NCBI GenBank assembly: GCA_018398805.1 | Contig: JAGFBZ010000686.1 | Span: 372,001 to 436,000, forward strand | Length of the DNA: 64,000 bases | Reading direction: 5' to 3' | DNA from: Hirundichthys speculiger | Lineage: Eukaryota; Chordata; Actinopteri; Beloniformes; Exocoetidae | Shown here: piece by piece, positions 26,330 to 35,300 of the stretch | Layout: each line of letters begins with the position of its first letter | Numbering within the stretch: position 1 is the stretch's first letter | Made by a program: the position numbers and the translations under genes | Notes under the pieces: model-generated | The model's database searches: none | What the model saw: the letters and a program-made list of their open reading frames with translations, nothing else | What the model was told of the DNA's origin: nothing

Positions 26330-29300
26330 TGATCCCGAGGGAAATTCAGGATTAAACCTAAAACTGCAGAGCGCCTAGAGTGAGTTAAGTGGTGCATGCA
26401 CTTATTATTCCCTAATAATGTTCAAAGAAAGCTACATTGCATACTTTCATAATGTCCCACATTAGAGCATTTAACACAAACCCTACATAGAAACAAGCAC
26501 ATACCTCCATGCAGATCTGGTAGAGCACGAGGCAGCATGTGTGATTGAAGAGACGGTTTCTTTTCCAACTGAACTCCACAGTGTCCTCCTCCACCTCATG
26601 GAGCACTAGCTCAAAGACAGACATGCAGGAAAGGGTTGATGATTTAAAACAATCAATGGATTTTTGTGTTTGTATATAGGTGTGCTTTTTTTTTTTTTTA
26701 AACCTTTGATCTTGTAGAAAGTCTCGGGTATAAAAGCTTGAATAGCTTTGAAGCGCTCCACCACAAAGCCCAGAGTGGGAAACTGACAGCTGCCGTATGA
26801 GATGAGCTGATTGGCCAGGGACTCTGGGAAGATCTTTTGCAGGCGAAGCGTCTGAAATCGAGTGAAGGATGCACCTGCAGAAGATGACCACAGGAGTTAA
26901 ATGGAAGAGCATGGCATTTAAAACAGACAGAATCATTTTCAGCTGCACTGGAGCCAATGCTGCCTTACCTATCCGTAAATCCAGCTCCTGACGGACGTCC
27001 ACCGCATCACTGATGTTAGCGTCAGGCTCCATTAGAGTCTCACAGGCTCTCCGAATTGAGCCGGGAGTGATCTCAGAAAACTTTGCTCGAAAGACTTGCA
27101 AATTGGGCTTCACTAAAAAAAACACACAGAAATGGTGCGCTGTTAGGGTTAGGGTTATTCCATGGTCTTATCTGGTTACAGAAATGTTGATAACTCTTGA
27201 AATGGATTTAAATCGAAGCATATTCTTAACATACCTGCTTTGCAAACATCAATAATTTCAAAGCCAATGTTCTCTCCCTCCCTGTCACAATCTGTCCAGA
27301 TGACCAAAGCCTGGCATTGTCTCGCCTCCTTCTCCAGTGTCCGCTACAGAAGGAAAAGAAACGTGACGGAACAATGAGAAAAAAATACCAACGTCTAACT
27401 CAAATGATCTCATAACAAATACAATAATCATCCTAACAGTGAAGCTAAAAAACTACTAAAAGATCCCCCAAAAAGAGAATGAAACACGGAGTGACGACAT
27501 GGAGTTATGGTGCCTTTTTGGTGAGTCAAGCTTACCTTGATTTGAATCATGTTATCTGGGCAGTACTTCTCTACTTCTGCATCAAACAGCAGCACAGGAT
27601 TGCAGCTGTGCCTTGGGAGGCAAAATACACACAGTCAGTTGTTAATAACCTGCCTAACAATCAATACTCAAGATCTTTATTCAAACTTACCATTTTTGAA
27701 AAGGTGCTTTAAACTCCAGACCCAGTAGATGACCCGACACTGATGTCATTGTTACTGTTGCATCCTGGTGGCAAATGATGACAGAATCAGAGATGATGGA
27801 CAATGGAAAACACTAGACACTGAGATGGAGATTTAATCATTTTACATCATTTGCTTACCTGGCCAAAAAGATGATATTCATACTCATAGATTTTATTAAA
27901 CTTGGACATCCCTTCCCTCTGAAACAGAAAACAGTACAATCAATATTACAGCAGTAGAAGTCAATACATCTGAGTTCAATAAAAGATGAGTACTGCTAGG
28001 TCATGGAGGATGATAGTCAATTTGAATAATAACTGTCCAGTTGTGTGGTTTGTGGTTTCACAAAATGGAAAAAAAACCCCATTTCACTACATTTATTTTT
28101 CTTTAAGATTTTGTGTCAACTCATTAAAAACTTCAGAGGTTTAATTATGGTACAAATGTGTCCATTTGTATTGAATGTAGAGCCATTAGAGTGACACTGC
28201 TTATCACTGAGAATAGGATAATGTACAGAGACAAACCAAGTGAACCCCTCAGATTCTGTGCTGTTCTCTGAGCACTTTCTAAAATAATTGTTGAGGGGCC
28301 CACTGCTGACCTGCTGGGGGAGGTGGCCCTAGTAGGGGAAAGAAGTTGGCATGTTGGGGGTGTAATTGATCTGCAAAAGATTTTTTGGTTGGTACCAAGT
28401 GCCAAAATAGGATTATTGTGAATGGCAGGATGTGGAATTTCCCAGCAGAACTTTGCACTGTAACAAGATGAGAACTGTTTACTCACTTTACCTGTCAGTG
28501 GTCATAATGTTATACTTGATCAGTGTATAACAGATAAAAAGAGTCATAGACAGTTGAACTGGTTATGGGGAATCAGATTTGGTGGGGCAAAATATTTCTT
28601 TAAAATGTCATGATTTAAACTGTCTTTTCCTTTACAACCCCATTTCTAAAAAAAAGTTGGAATACTGTGTAAAACATGAATAAAAACAAAATACAATGAT
28701 TTACAAATCTCATAAACCCATATTTTATTCCCGGTAGAACATATCAGACGTTCAAACTAAGACATTTTATCATTTCATAGGAAATAAAAGCTCATTTTGA
28801 CTTTGATGGCAGCAACACATCTCAAAAAAGTTGGAACAGGGTGATGTTTATCATTGTTTATATTCCTCTCTTCTTTAACATCAGGGAAGTGAGGAGACCA
28901 GCTGCTGGAGTTTTAGGACAGAAATGTCCAGAAATGTGAGAGAGATGTTTTGTGGGTGGGAGCAGATGTTGCTCTAAAACCTCTATGCTCTGTTCTTTTC
29001 AGCACTGATGGTCTTTTCCAGATGTGTGAGCTGCCCAAACCATAGATACAAATACAACCCCAAACCATCAGAGATGCAAACTTTTAAACTGTCTGCTGAT
29101 AACAACCTGGATGGTCCCTCTCCTCTTTAGTCTGCAAGACACGGCATCCATGGTTTCCAAAAACAATTTCAGTGATTCATCTGACCACAGAACAGTTTTC
29201 CACTTATCCTCAGACCATTTTAGATTAACTTTGGCCCAGAGAAGACAGCAGTATTTCTGAATCATGTTCACATCTTTTCTTGTTATGTTACAGCTTTAAC

Positions 29301-30219
29301 CGGCATTTGTGGATTACACAGCAAACTGTGTTCACAGTGATTTCTAGAAATGCTGCTGAGTCCATGCAGTGATGTCCAATAGAAAATCATGCCTGTTTTG
29401 AATGCAGTGCTGCCCACCCAAGGACCCGAAGATCCCACACATCCAGTTCTGACCTTTCGCCTTGTCCCTTGTGACAAACATGCCTCCTGATTCTCTGAAT
29501 CTATTAACTATATTAGGTACCGTAGATGGTGGGATCTTCAAATTATTTTCAATCTTACACTGAGGAACATTTTTCTGAAATTGTTCCACAATTTTTCAAT
29601 GCGGTTTGTTGCAGATTGGTGAACCTCTGCCCATCTTTATGTCTAAAAGGGACTGCTTCTCTGAAATGCTCCTTTTATATCCAGTCATGTCACTGGCCTG
29701 TTGCAAATTAACCTGATAAGTCGTCAAATGCTTTTCAATGTGTTTTTGATTCTAACCAATTACCTTTCTATTCTGCTGTTGCCCCTGTTCCAACATTTTT
29801 GAGATGTGTTGTTGCCATCAAAATCAAAACGAGTTCATATTTTCCATAAAATGGTAAGATGTCTAAGCTTCAACATCTGATGTGTTCTTTACCGTGATGT
29901 GTTCTTTATGCTCTATTGGGAATAAATGATGGGTTCATTGTATCTGAAATCATTGTATCTTGCTTTTATTTACGTTTTCCAAAGCCACGTATAAACTGAC
30001 CCTCCTGGCTCTGCCGTTGGACATGATCTCGGAGATGCCCTTAGCAGCGTCGTTCTTCTCGGCCACGCAGAGAACCCGCTTGATCTGAGTTCTGCTCCGG
30101 TTCACCATGTCCGCTTCCTGCTGTGTTCCGGGGCACCGGACACTCTGCGCGGCACAGAAAAACCTCAGCTGTAGTGCCGATCGAAGCGAAGACCTCCAGA
30201 GGAGCTGCGCCGTCAGCAT
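5277..30219 (-). CDS. top3a: DNA topoisomerase III alpha (18 exons found, frameshift in exon 15)
   Basis: Type IA topoisomerase; in vertebrates it works with BLM and RMI1/2 to dissolve double Holliday junctions and decatenates mitochondrial DNA. Minus-strand exons: 30219-30001, 27918-27859, 27764-27691, 27611-27536, 27343-27235, 27112-26969, 26874-26704, 26605-26505, 22334-22260, 22057-21975, 21627-21417, 20654-20469, 20336-20207, 16562-16449, 13283-13117, 13029-12883, 12231-12109, and 6183 down to 5346 (or 5277 if read through). All junctions are GT-AG and phases agree, except that exon 15 has one extra base near 13176-13179. Toprim motifs are [11 protein letters not shown] (exon 1) and TDCDREGEN (residues about 160-168). 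The catalytic tyrosine is in ISYPRTETN (about Y375, exon 11). [13 protein letters not shown] is in exon 14. C4 zinc modules span exons 16-18, and two GRF zinc fingers ([16 protein letters not shown]) lie in exon 18. The length, about 1000-1030 aa, is close to human TOP3A. Confidence 0.95.
5920..6070 (-). repeat. (AGG)n trinucleotide tract coding a poly-glycine run in top3a exon 18
   Basis: On the plus strand this is a CCT/CCC-rich tract. Read on the top3a strand it codes a run of about 27 glycines followed by RYGGGGGG and RHGGGGGG. It sits between the LREVLDLKY segment and the first GRF zinc finger. The opposite strand gives spurious poly-Pro, poly-Leu and poly-Ser frames. Such tracts vary in length by slippage. 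Confidence 0.9.
6200..7499. other. Start of top3a intron 17
   Basis: Intron DNA with no exon. It contains an inverted pair of X-box-like motifs (6823-6836 and 7015-7028), described in the findings. A 118-codon open frame on the plus strand at 6979-7335 has no recognisable domain and is not called a gene. Confidence 0.5.
7500..7695. mobile_element. hAT-type palindromic MITE, decayed copy
   Basis: The left part (caatcctggtcttcaggact..., about 7500-7575) and the right part (ccaggtgtgctgaacatc...gggccaggatt, about 7627-7683) are inverted copies of each other. The same architecture and bases recur at 53683-53906, where an 8-bp target duplication is visible, and in decayed form at about 17550-17705. 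No coding capacity. Confidence 0.65.
7700..8028. other. top3a intron 17, unannotated
   Basis: An A-rich run at about 7791-7803; otherwise nothing recognised. Confidence 0.4.
8029..8835 (+). mobile_element. Tc1-like DNA transposon, truncated
   Basis: It starts with the fish Tc1-type terminal sequence around 'ctcaccaaccactttatta' and continues into a decayed transposase. The plus-strand frame 8583-8830 reads [20 protein letters not shown] followed by [11 protein letters not shown]. In active relatives the last motif is DNAPCHKA, so the second catalytic aspartate is changed to Asn. The 3' end and right inverted repeat are missing. The element sits in top3a intron 17, antisense to the gene. Confidence 0.8.
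8840..9590 (+). mobile_element. L2/CR1-type LINE, endonuclease and linker remnant
   Basis: Frame 8952-9230 reads [35 protein letters not shown] and [14 protein letters not shown]. These are the YRPP, GDFN and LDLVLT blocks of an APE endonuclease from an L2/CR1-superfamily LINE. Frame 9340-9579 ([23 protein letters not shown]) matches the linker before the reverse transcriptase. The RT domain itself is absent. It lies directly after the Tc1 fragment. Confidence 0.75.
9643..9703. repeat. (TA)n(CA)n microsatellite
   Basis: An uninterrupted TA dinucleotide tract of about 48 bp that passes into CACA repeats. It falls inside the L2-type LINE remains. Confidence 0.95.
9700..10455 (+). mobile_element. 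L2-type LINE 3' tail
   Basis: Contains a C19 run (9879-9897) and then the 3'-UTR-like block typical of fish L2-type repeats: 'ctggtcttcggcaggaagg', 'ggagtttttcctcgtcact', and a final 'tacaaataaagttgatttg'. This tail is shared by fish LINE and LINE-mobilised elements. It fits as the end of the 8840-9590 element with the RT deleted, although a separate tail insertion is possible. Confidence 0.65.
10456..11319. other. top3a intron 17, no gene seen
   Basis: AT-rich sequence with A and T homopolymers (about 10834-10849 and 10886-10897). No exon, RNA gene or familiar repeat recognised. Confidence 0.4.
11320..11630 (-). repeat. Dispersed fish repeat with tRNA-like SINE head (reverse)
   Basis: About 11340-11450 (ggtcaccacagcagatcatc..., 'ttcctgatgccgcccccatt') resembles a common fish interspersed repeat. 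The right end read on the minus strand (agtggttagagttgtcgctc..., then 'ggttgctggattcatcccc') resembles a tRNA A-box/B-box pair, so this looks like a tRNA-derived SINE in reverse orientation. Class assignment is tentative. Confidence 0.5.
11735..12098 (+). mobile_element. Rex3 LINE 3' fragment in top3a intron 17
   Basis: The second Rex3 copy. It encodes [18 protein letters not shown] with stops, then the C-terminal tail [20 protein letters not shown] and [12 protein letters not shown], collinear with 1061-1424 of the first copy. It ends in a 'ggataaaaggttggataaaa' tail at about 12098. It is truncated at the 5' end, as is usual for LINEs. It lies antisense to top3a and ends about 10 bases from the exon 17 splice donor (GT at 12108-12107). 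Confidence 0.85.
13284..16448. other. top3a intron 14
   Basis: 3.2 kb of intron with poly-T tracts (14377-14394, 15250-15267). I recognise no transposon ends and no coding exon. The segment at about 15600-15760 is vaguely reminiscent of an interspersed repeat but is not assigned. Confidence 0.4.
16563..17549. other. top3a intron 13, proximal part
   Basis: About 16870-17170 has repeated short words of the 'catactgcatactatgtact' type on both strands, which suggests a small palindromic interspersed repeat. No coding signal. Confidence 0.35.
17550..17705. mobile_element. hAT-type MITE, decayed copy
   Basis: Ends carry 'accagactcaaatga...' and 'gtcaggtgtgttggagcagggaaacat...', the same words as the element at 53683-53906. 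It has diverged and its target duplication is not visible. Confidence 0.5.
18267..19796 (+). mobile_element. Tc1-like transposon with about 200-bp inverted repeats
   Basis: The first roughly 200 bases and the reverse complement of the last roughly 200 bases align by eye almost throughout: caactgaattgc-type tips, 'aaatcacatgasccaatat', 'ttttatccactaaatgagct', 'atttcaaatgtgatgctgct'. Between them is a decayed transposase. Frame 18472-18759 contains a helix-turn-helix-like N-terminus ([20 protein letters not shown]). Near 19000-19030 the frame reads [13 protein letters not shown], the first catalytic region of Tc1 elements. Stops and frameshifts abolish function. The element occupies most of top3a intron 13. 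Confidence 0.8.
22335..22712. other. top3a intron 8, exon-9-proximal part
   Basis: No exon or familiar repeat between exon 9 and the hAT element. Confidence 0.4.
22721..23458. mobile_element. Non-autonomous hAT element with 8-bp target duplication
   Basis: Terminal inverted repeats start TAGGGCTGTCA (22721) and end TGACAGCCCTA (23458). The flanks carry a perfect 8-bp duplication GTTATTAC at 22713-22720 and 23459-23466, diagnostic of hAT insertion. The subterminal sequence is rich in 'aatcgcgattaatcg' words. The 738-bp body has no recognisable transposase. Around 22825-22880 it holds a piece resembling the dispersed repeat at 43905-44190. Confidence 0.9.
23590..24080 (+). mobile_element. hAT-like remnant with transposase start
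   Basis: It begins near 'ggggttctgtgggtcattt' and ends 'ggttgaaaaaaggttgaggaccactgg', the word pair seen at the ends of many vertebrate hAT elements. Near 23810 there is an ATG followed by [16 protein letters not shown], resembling the start of hAT transposases, and then a stop. No target duplication was confirmed. Confidence 0.55.
24081..24738. other. top3a intron 8, middle part
   Basis: AT-rich intron DNA without an exon or known repeat. Confidence 0.4.
24739..25015. repeat. Palindrome-rich repeat with gctagc/gggtagcgg words
   Basis: This stretch is GC-richer than its surroundings. It holds a perfect 15-bp palindrome around 24794-24808 (ggtggtcagaccacc), the 10-bp palindrome tgcgatcgca, and repeated words gctagc, gggtagcggc and gtgggtagcagc near both ends in inverted relation. 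It is probably an unclassified inverted-repeat element. Confidence 0.45.
25020..25560 (+). mobile_element. Tc1-like transposase fragment
   Basis: The plus strand reads [17 protein letters not shown], then [20 protein letters not shown] and the [10 protein letters not shown] block, matching the Tc1 core HRYVWRKKG...KHGGGSIMLWG. The right side ends in 'tttaccaaatactgactcag', typical of the end of such elements. It is heavily mutated. Confidence 0.7.
25561..26504. other. top3a intron 8, exon-8-proximal part
   Basis: No exon was found. A frame at 25736-25945 (minus) has no homology I know. Includes the GATA microsatellite at 26275-26330. Confidence 0.4.
26275..26330. repeat. (GATA)n microsatellite
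   Basis: About 13 copies of the tetranucleotide tagata/gata, followed by 'ttgatcccgagggaaattca', a tail often seen next to such arrays in fish repeats. Confidence 0.95.
28145..28530. mobile_element. Tc1-type element right-end fragment
   Basis: It ends 'cagtggtcataatgttatac' plus 'ttgatcagtgtata', the inverse of a known fish Tc1-type terminal repeat. The body contains no usable frame. It lies in top3a intron 1. Confidence 0.6.
28630..29985 (-). mobile_element. Tc1-like transposon (minus), decayed
   Basis: The left end has 'tacaaccccatttctaaaaa' and 'catctcaaaaaagttggaac'. The right part carries the inverse, 'gttccaacatttttgagatg' (about 29787-29810) and 'tgcttttatttacgttttcc'. On the minus strand frames read [20 protein letters not shown] (helix-turn-helix region, 29344-29589) and [17 protein letters not shown] (first catalytic Asp region, 29068-29271). 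Frames are broken. Its outer end lies within about 20 bases of the top3a exon 1 splice donor (GT at 30000-29999). Confidence 0.8.
30106..30219 (-). promoter_or_regulatory. top3a: top3a dual start codons with mitochondrial presequence
   Basis: The first ATG is at 30219. Codons 1-37 are rich in Leu, Arg, Ser and Ala and lack acidic residues until about residue 36 (starting [20 protein letters not shown]), as expected for a mitochondrial targeting peptide. A second in-frame ATG at 30108 starts [19 protein letters not shown], placing it just before the Toprim core. Human TOP3A uses an analogous pair of starts for mitochondrial and nuclear forms. The same use here is inference. Confidence 0.65.
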
Positions 30220-31230
30220 GCCTGGCCGCTCTCACAGGAAGCAGCCGGTGCTCCGGACGGCCAGCCCGCTAGCATGTTAGCAGACGGGGCGAGAGGACGA
30301 GACCGTAACCGCTCAGAAAGTTTTCAGAGAGCTCCCCCCCCAAAAAAAAGTTGTCACCGGTTGGACGAATTTACTTCTGATGAATGAAATATTGACGAAA
30401 AGAAAAAATAATTATGACTTGAGAGAAAGAGTTGATAAAAAATATTAAAACACGGAGCTCTGACAACTGCAGATTGCTCCTGTTTACAAAATCCGCGCCT
30501 GCTGTCAACAACGATCGTGAACAGTGTCGTAAAACTGTCGTAAAGGCTTGTGCCGAATATTTCCAATAAAATCTGCTTTATAATAATAACACGTACATTT
30601 AAACGCACTGTACTTTATTTGCTGTTCTTTATTTACTTTTTACTGTTCTCTGTCTGGTTGTGGAAAGAGAAATACACCGAAAATCAGAATTTCCATTGAG
30701 CAGTTTTAGTTGTGCTTAAATGAACAGTTAATCCAAGCCTATATTGGCCATTTAATGTCATCACTGTGGAAGGAATCTTTTTTAAAGTTTAAGTTTCTCG
30801 GAACAGCTCCTACTAATGAATACTTTTTTTCAACCTTCTCTGTTATATCACAAAGAACAATAGTGTCATGTTCAGCTATGAACTGGATAGGAATATATTA
30901 TTTTTCTGTGTTTCAGGCTTTACTTTTTTTTTCTTAAACAAGATAGAAAATTATCTTGTGAGACAAGCAGAGGGGACCATGAGACAGGTAGATGATGAGG
31001 ATCTGAGGGTACAGGTTGGTATGGAAATGTGGAGGATGTTGATCAGGAATGTAGGGGTGAGGTTATGAACGACCTTGTAAGTGAAGAGTAATATTCTGTA
31101 GTGGATGCGGAGTGTAACTGGAAACCAGTGGAGCTGCTGTAGGACAGGTGTGATGTGACAGATGAGTTCTAGTGGTGATACGTATAGTTCAAGACCATTA
31201 CATTTTTGTTCCTTATACTGAGGATAACAT

Positions 31231-31282
31231 ATTGAAATACTTAAATTAAATTAAATTAAATTAAATTAAATCAAATTAATCT
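31231..31282. repeat. (TTAAA)n microsatellite
   Basis: About ten pentanucleotide units of aatta/ttaaa with two base changes near the right end. Confidence 0.9.
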
Positions 31283-31400
31283 AATTTAATGGGGAGTTTG
31301 CCATCTACAAATAAAATAGCAGTTGTAGTTTAAGTATAGTTTTGGCCAAAAATAATATAAATAAATAAACAACTGCATGGTTCTTGACAAAGACATCTTC

Positions 31401-31508
<108 letters not shown>

Positions 31509-31762
31509 CCACAGTTTTGCACTAATTCTGTTTCGTGTAAATAAAAATTACACACTATAAAAGGCAATCATTTTTTTAAATGTCTTGTAAATGAATTTTA
31601 AACTAGAGTTGTTGTTTTTTTACCTAGACATTCTAAAAATGCTGCTGCTAATAATAATAATTATTATTTTCCTGTGAAAACGTTATGAATATCTGTAGTC
31701 ACGATCATTGGTCTCGATACAGGAAGTTTCTGCTGGATTTTCTCTGACTGGGAGGAGCGTTG

Positions 31763-31772
31763 ATCACGTGAC
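31763..31772. promoter_or_regulatory. CLEAR-type E-box upstream of smcr8
   Basis: ATCACGTGAC contains the palindrome TCACGTGA and matches the lysosomal-gene CLEAR consensus GTCACGTGAC at 9 of 10 positions. It lies 26 bases before the first ATG of the likely smcr8 5' exon. TFEB/TFE3 binding is inference. Confidence 0.55.
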
Positions 31773-31796
31773 CGGGCCGCGTCCAGCTGGGTAAAC

Positions 31797-32319
31797 ATGG
31801 CGTCTGTCTCTGTATGTGAGTATTAGATGTAGCGCCTTTGTAATCGCTGTTTCTGTTTCAACGAGACGCCGTACGTCGGACCTCAGTGACATGACGGACT
31901 CTTGGCGCGGACGCAGCAACAGGACAGAGGCTCTTGAATGATGCTGCTGTACATTTTTGATCCTGTACGTATGGATGGTGTGATGCCTGCTCGGACGCTG
32001 TGATTGGACGCTTCATAATTGCTTTTGTTAACTGAGGCACTGACTTCTATCTTTATTGAGTTGTCTATATTTATTTTGTATGACACATACCAGCGACCCT
32101 ATGCTGTCATCTGTACCCCACAGGCAAATCGTCGATTTTTGTGCCTATTTTACTCTTGGCTGCTTTTGATGAATTATGTAAATCGGCTGGGTTGTGTAGT
32201 GCACCTCTTTAACTTCATCAGTAGCAGTGCTGTAAGAACACTGTGAGAGCAAAATGACCAATATGAGAGGACTTCCTGTGGCTGCCCCTCACGGCTTCCC
32301 TCTGGCAGATTTTCTATGA
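31797..32319 (+). promoter_or_regulatory. Predicted spliced upstream ORF of smcr8
   Basis: An ATG in strong context (aaacATGg) at 31797 lies in the inferred 5' exon ending at 31815 (TAT then gtgagt). Joining this to the acceptor at 32307-32308 (ctctggcag) gives a 9-codon frame ending with TGA at 32317-32319, which overlaps the in-frame upstream ATG of smcr8 at 32316. Depends on the predicted splice. Confidence 0.4.
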
Positions 32320-32375
32320 CTGTAAGCGCTGCTGCTGCTGCTGCTGCTTCTCATGCCTTGCTCAGCAACACCACT

Positions 32376-35300
32376 ATGATCGGCTCCCCGGATGTGGTAG
32401 CTTTCACTAAAGAGGATGAGTATGGCCAGTCAAATCAAGACCTCTGTGAGCTCCCGGAGGAGTTCTCAGTCCCCCTCTTTCCGCTGGTTGACTCCAACCC
32501 TTGGGCAAAAACCTCCTATGCCAAGTTCACTAAAGACTTCATCCTCATCTCTGAGTTCTCTGAGCAGGTTGGCCCTCAGCCTCTCCTCACCATCCCTGAT
32601 GATCCCAAAGTCTGTGGCACCTTTGATCTCAACTACTTCTCCCTGCGGATCATGTCGGTGGACTACCAGGCCTCCTTTGTGGGCCACGTGCCCGGGAGTG
32701 GGTATCCAAGGCTCAGCTTTGTGGAAGACTCGAGGGTTGTGCTAGGAGACTCAAAGGAGGGGGCATTCGCCTACGTTCATCACCTTACCCTTTACGACCT
32801 GGAAGCGAGAGGCTTCGTGCGGCCTTTTTGCATGGCGTATGTTGCAGCGGATGAGAAGAAAATCATGCTGCAGTTTCAAGAGCTATCACTCCGCTTCTCG
32901 CAGGCCTCTGAGTGTCTGAAGGCTGGGAACAGGAGAGCATTCGCCAAAGAACTCCAGAGGAAGCTCCAGGATCCTTGAGTAAGAACTTTTTTTTGTGTGT
33001 GTGATGTAATAGTAAAACTCAATGCTCATAAAACGGCACGCTATACTGTCTAGAAGCAAGAACTATGAGTACATCATAAAATCATAGGTAAATAACAAGG
33101 TCATAAACAAAATAATTTATTTCACCCACACTTTGTCAGGCTGAAGAATGTGCTTTCCCTCTGCAAGCACAGCTCCAAAAATGCCGGGACTTTGTGTGAA
33201 ATGTAAATAAAACAAAATGCAATTATTTGCAAATTTCATAAATCCACATTTCATTCCTAGGACATGAGCAAGAGATGGGCTTTAAAAGTAAGTGGTGCCT
33301 GAAATGAAACACCTGGAGGTGTTTCATCTTTCATCTTGTAATCAGTTTGGTTAATTTGATCAGGTGACATGATGGAGCATTAAAAAAAAGAACGTAGTGA
33401 GCCAGAGACTCTCAGTAAGGAAGTGAGGATGGACAGACATTTACCAGTCTGTGTAAAAACACTGCATCTAAAAATTGTGTAAATGTTTTCGAAAATGTTC
33501 CTCAATGTAAATTTACCAGGAATTTTGAGGATCTCATCATCTACATAATATAATATCAAAAAAAATATTAGAGTATGGAGAAATATCTGTCTGCAAGGGA
33601 CAAGGCTAAAAATCAGTATTGGAAGCCCGTTATCTGGAGTCCCAGGTGGCATCACATTAAAAACAGACGCTCTAATAGAAACTACTGCACTCAGGAAAAC
33701 TTCCTAATATCAGTGTTTGAAAGCACAAGTCATGATGCCACACAGATGCAGGTTAAAGCTCTAACACGCAAAGAAGAAGCCATATGTGAGCAGGATCTAG
33801 AAACGCCACCGTCTTCTCTGAACCAAAGCTCAGTTAAAGTGGAAAACTGGGCTGTGGTCAGACGGATCAAAATGACATCTTCATTGCAGAAAGGTACATA
33901 CAGGTTTCAGACCAACGTATGCTCACATCCAGATAACGTCTTACATATTTCAGCAAGACGATGCCAAACCACAGAAGCATGGCCTTGTAGTAGAAGAGTT
34001 GAGGTGTTAAACTGGCCTGCATTTAGTCCAGATCCTTCACCAACTGAAAACATTTGGCTCTTTAATAAATGAATATACAACAAAGACCCAAGACTCTTGA
34101 GCAGGTTGAATCCTAATGTGACAAGAATGAGACAATATTAATTTCCCAAAACTCCAGTAACTGACCCTCAGTACCTCAGACGCACATTGACTGTTTTTTT
34201 TGTTTTTTGTTTTTAAAGAGGGGATGCTACACATTATTTTGCCAAGTTGTTACATCATCTCACTTTAAACATTTGATATATTTTCTGTGTTCAGGGTTTG
34301 TGGAATTTGCAAATCATTGTAGTCTGTTTTTAATCTACGTTTTCCACAACATACATTAAGTTTTTTGGCAGAGAATCGGGCTTGAATATCCATGTGCATC
34401 ACTGAGCCCATTTTATTTCCCCCCCCAGGTACACCCACGCTGTGCTGCAGAGGGAGGAGGGCCTGCAGAGAGAGGCGGGGCCCCAGTGCATGTACTCCGC
34501 TTATGCTGTGGAGAAGGCCAACGAGCTTGCAAATGTAGAAAAGAGCATTTATGAACACAGAGACCTGCTGAAACAGATCAGCTCCTACCATCGCCGTCAG
34601 CGCCGGGATCCTCACGCCGTCAGCTGCCAGAGGTGTATGACTGAGTGCTTGAGCGAGTGTGAGCAGCTTTTAGACAAATACGCCAATTTTGCCAATCCTT
34701 GTAGTTATAGTGAAAAGGGAGGAAAAGGAGAAAGAGGACAGGGTCAGTTAGAGGATGACGGAGGTGAAGAAGAGGTGGACGAGGAAGAAGATGAGGGTGT
34801 TAAGCGCAGGCCGTCCTATACGCCGCAGCTGATCAAAGCCAAGTCTGCCAAGTGTTTCGACAAGCGTCTGAAGACCCTGCAAGAGCTGTGTGATGAGACT
34901 TTCTACGAGGCCACTGTTGTGATACTGAAGGAGACGGAGAGGAGTTTCCGGGGCGACCTGTGCTATTTGCACACACGGCGCCTGGACAAAGCGCTGCGCA
35001 GGAAACAGAAAGTTGTCAACTTCCTGTTTGAGGAGGAGCTCGATGACAATGACAGTGAGGATGAAGTAGGAACACTAAGACCATTCTGTGCTGTGAACCA
35101 CTCCATGGACAACCACGTGAAGCTGAATCCACCTAACATCGTGCTCGGACCAGAACCTTGTGAGCTGAGTGCACCGGAACCGCCAGGTACGCTAGACCCG
35201 GCCTCTGAGACCAGCGCTGCTCAGGAGACTGAGCTTGAGGAGCACCATCTGGATTCCTCCGCCTCAGACCAGACTCTAGAGACACAGGAGACCTCGGAGG

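Noticed and set aside
12883..30219. top3a as a processed or dead pseudogene
   Set aside because: Introns, splice sites and 17 of 18 exons are intact and conserved; one extra base is better explained by an assembly error or an allele.
32316..32375. Upstream ATG as the smcr8 start
   Set aside because: Weak context (T at -3) and codes an alanine run not found in mammalian SMCR8; the ATG at 32376 matches the family start. Kept only as an alternative.
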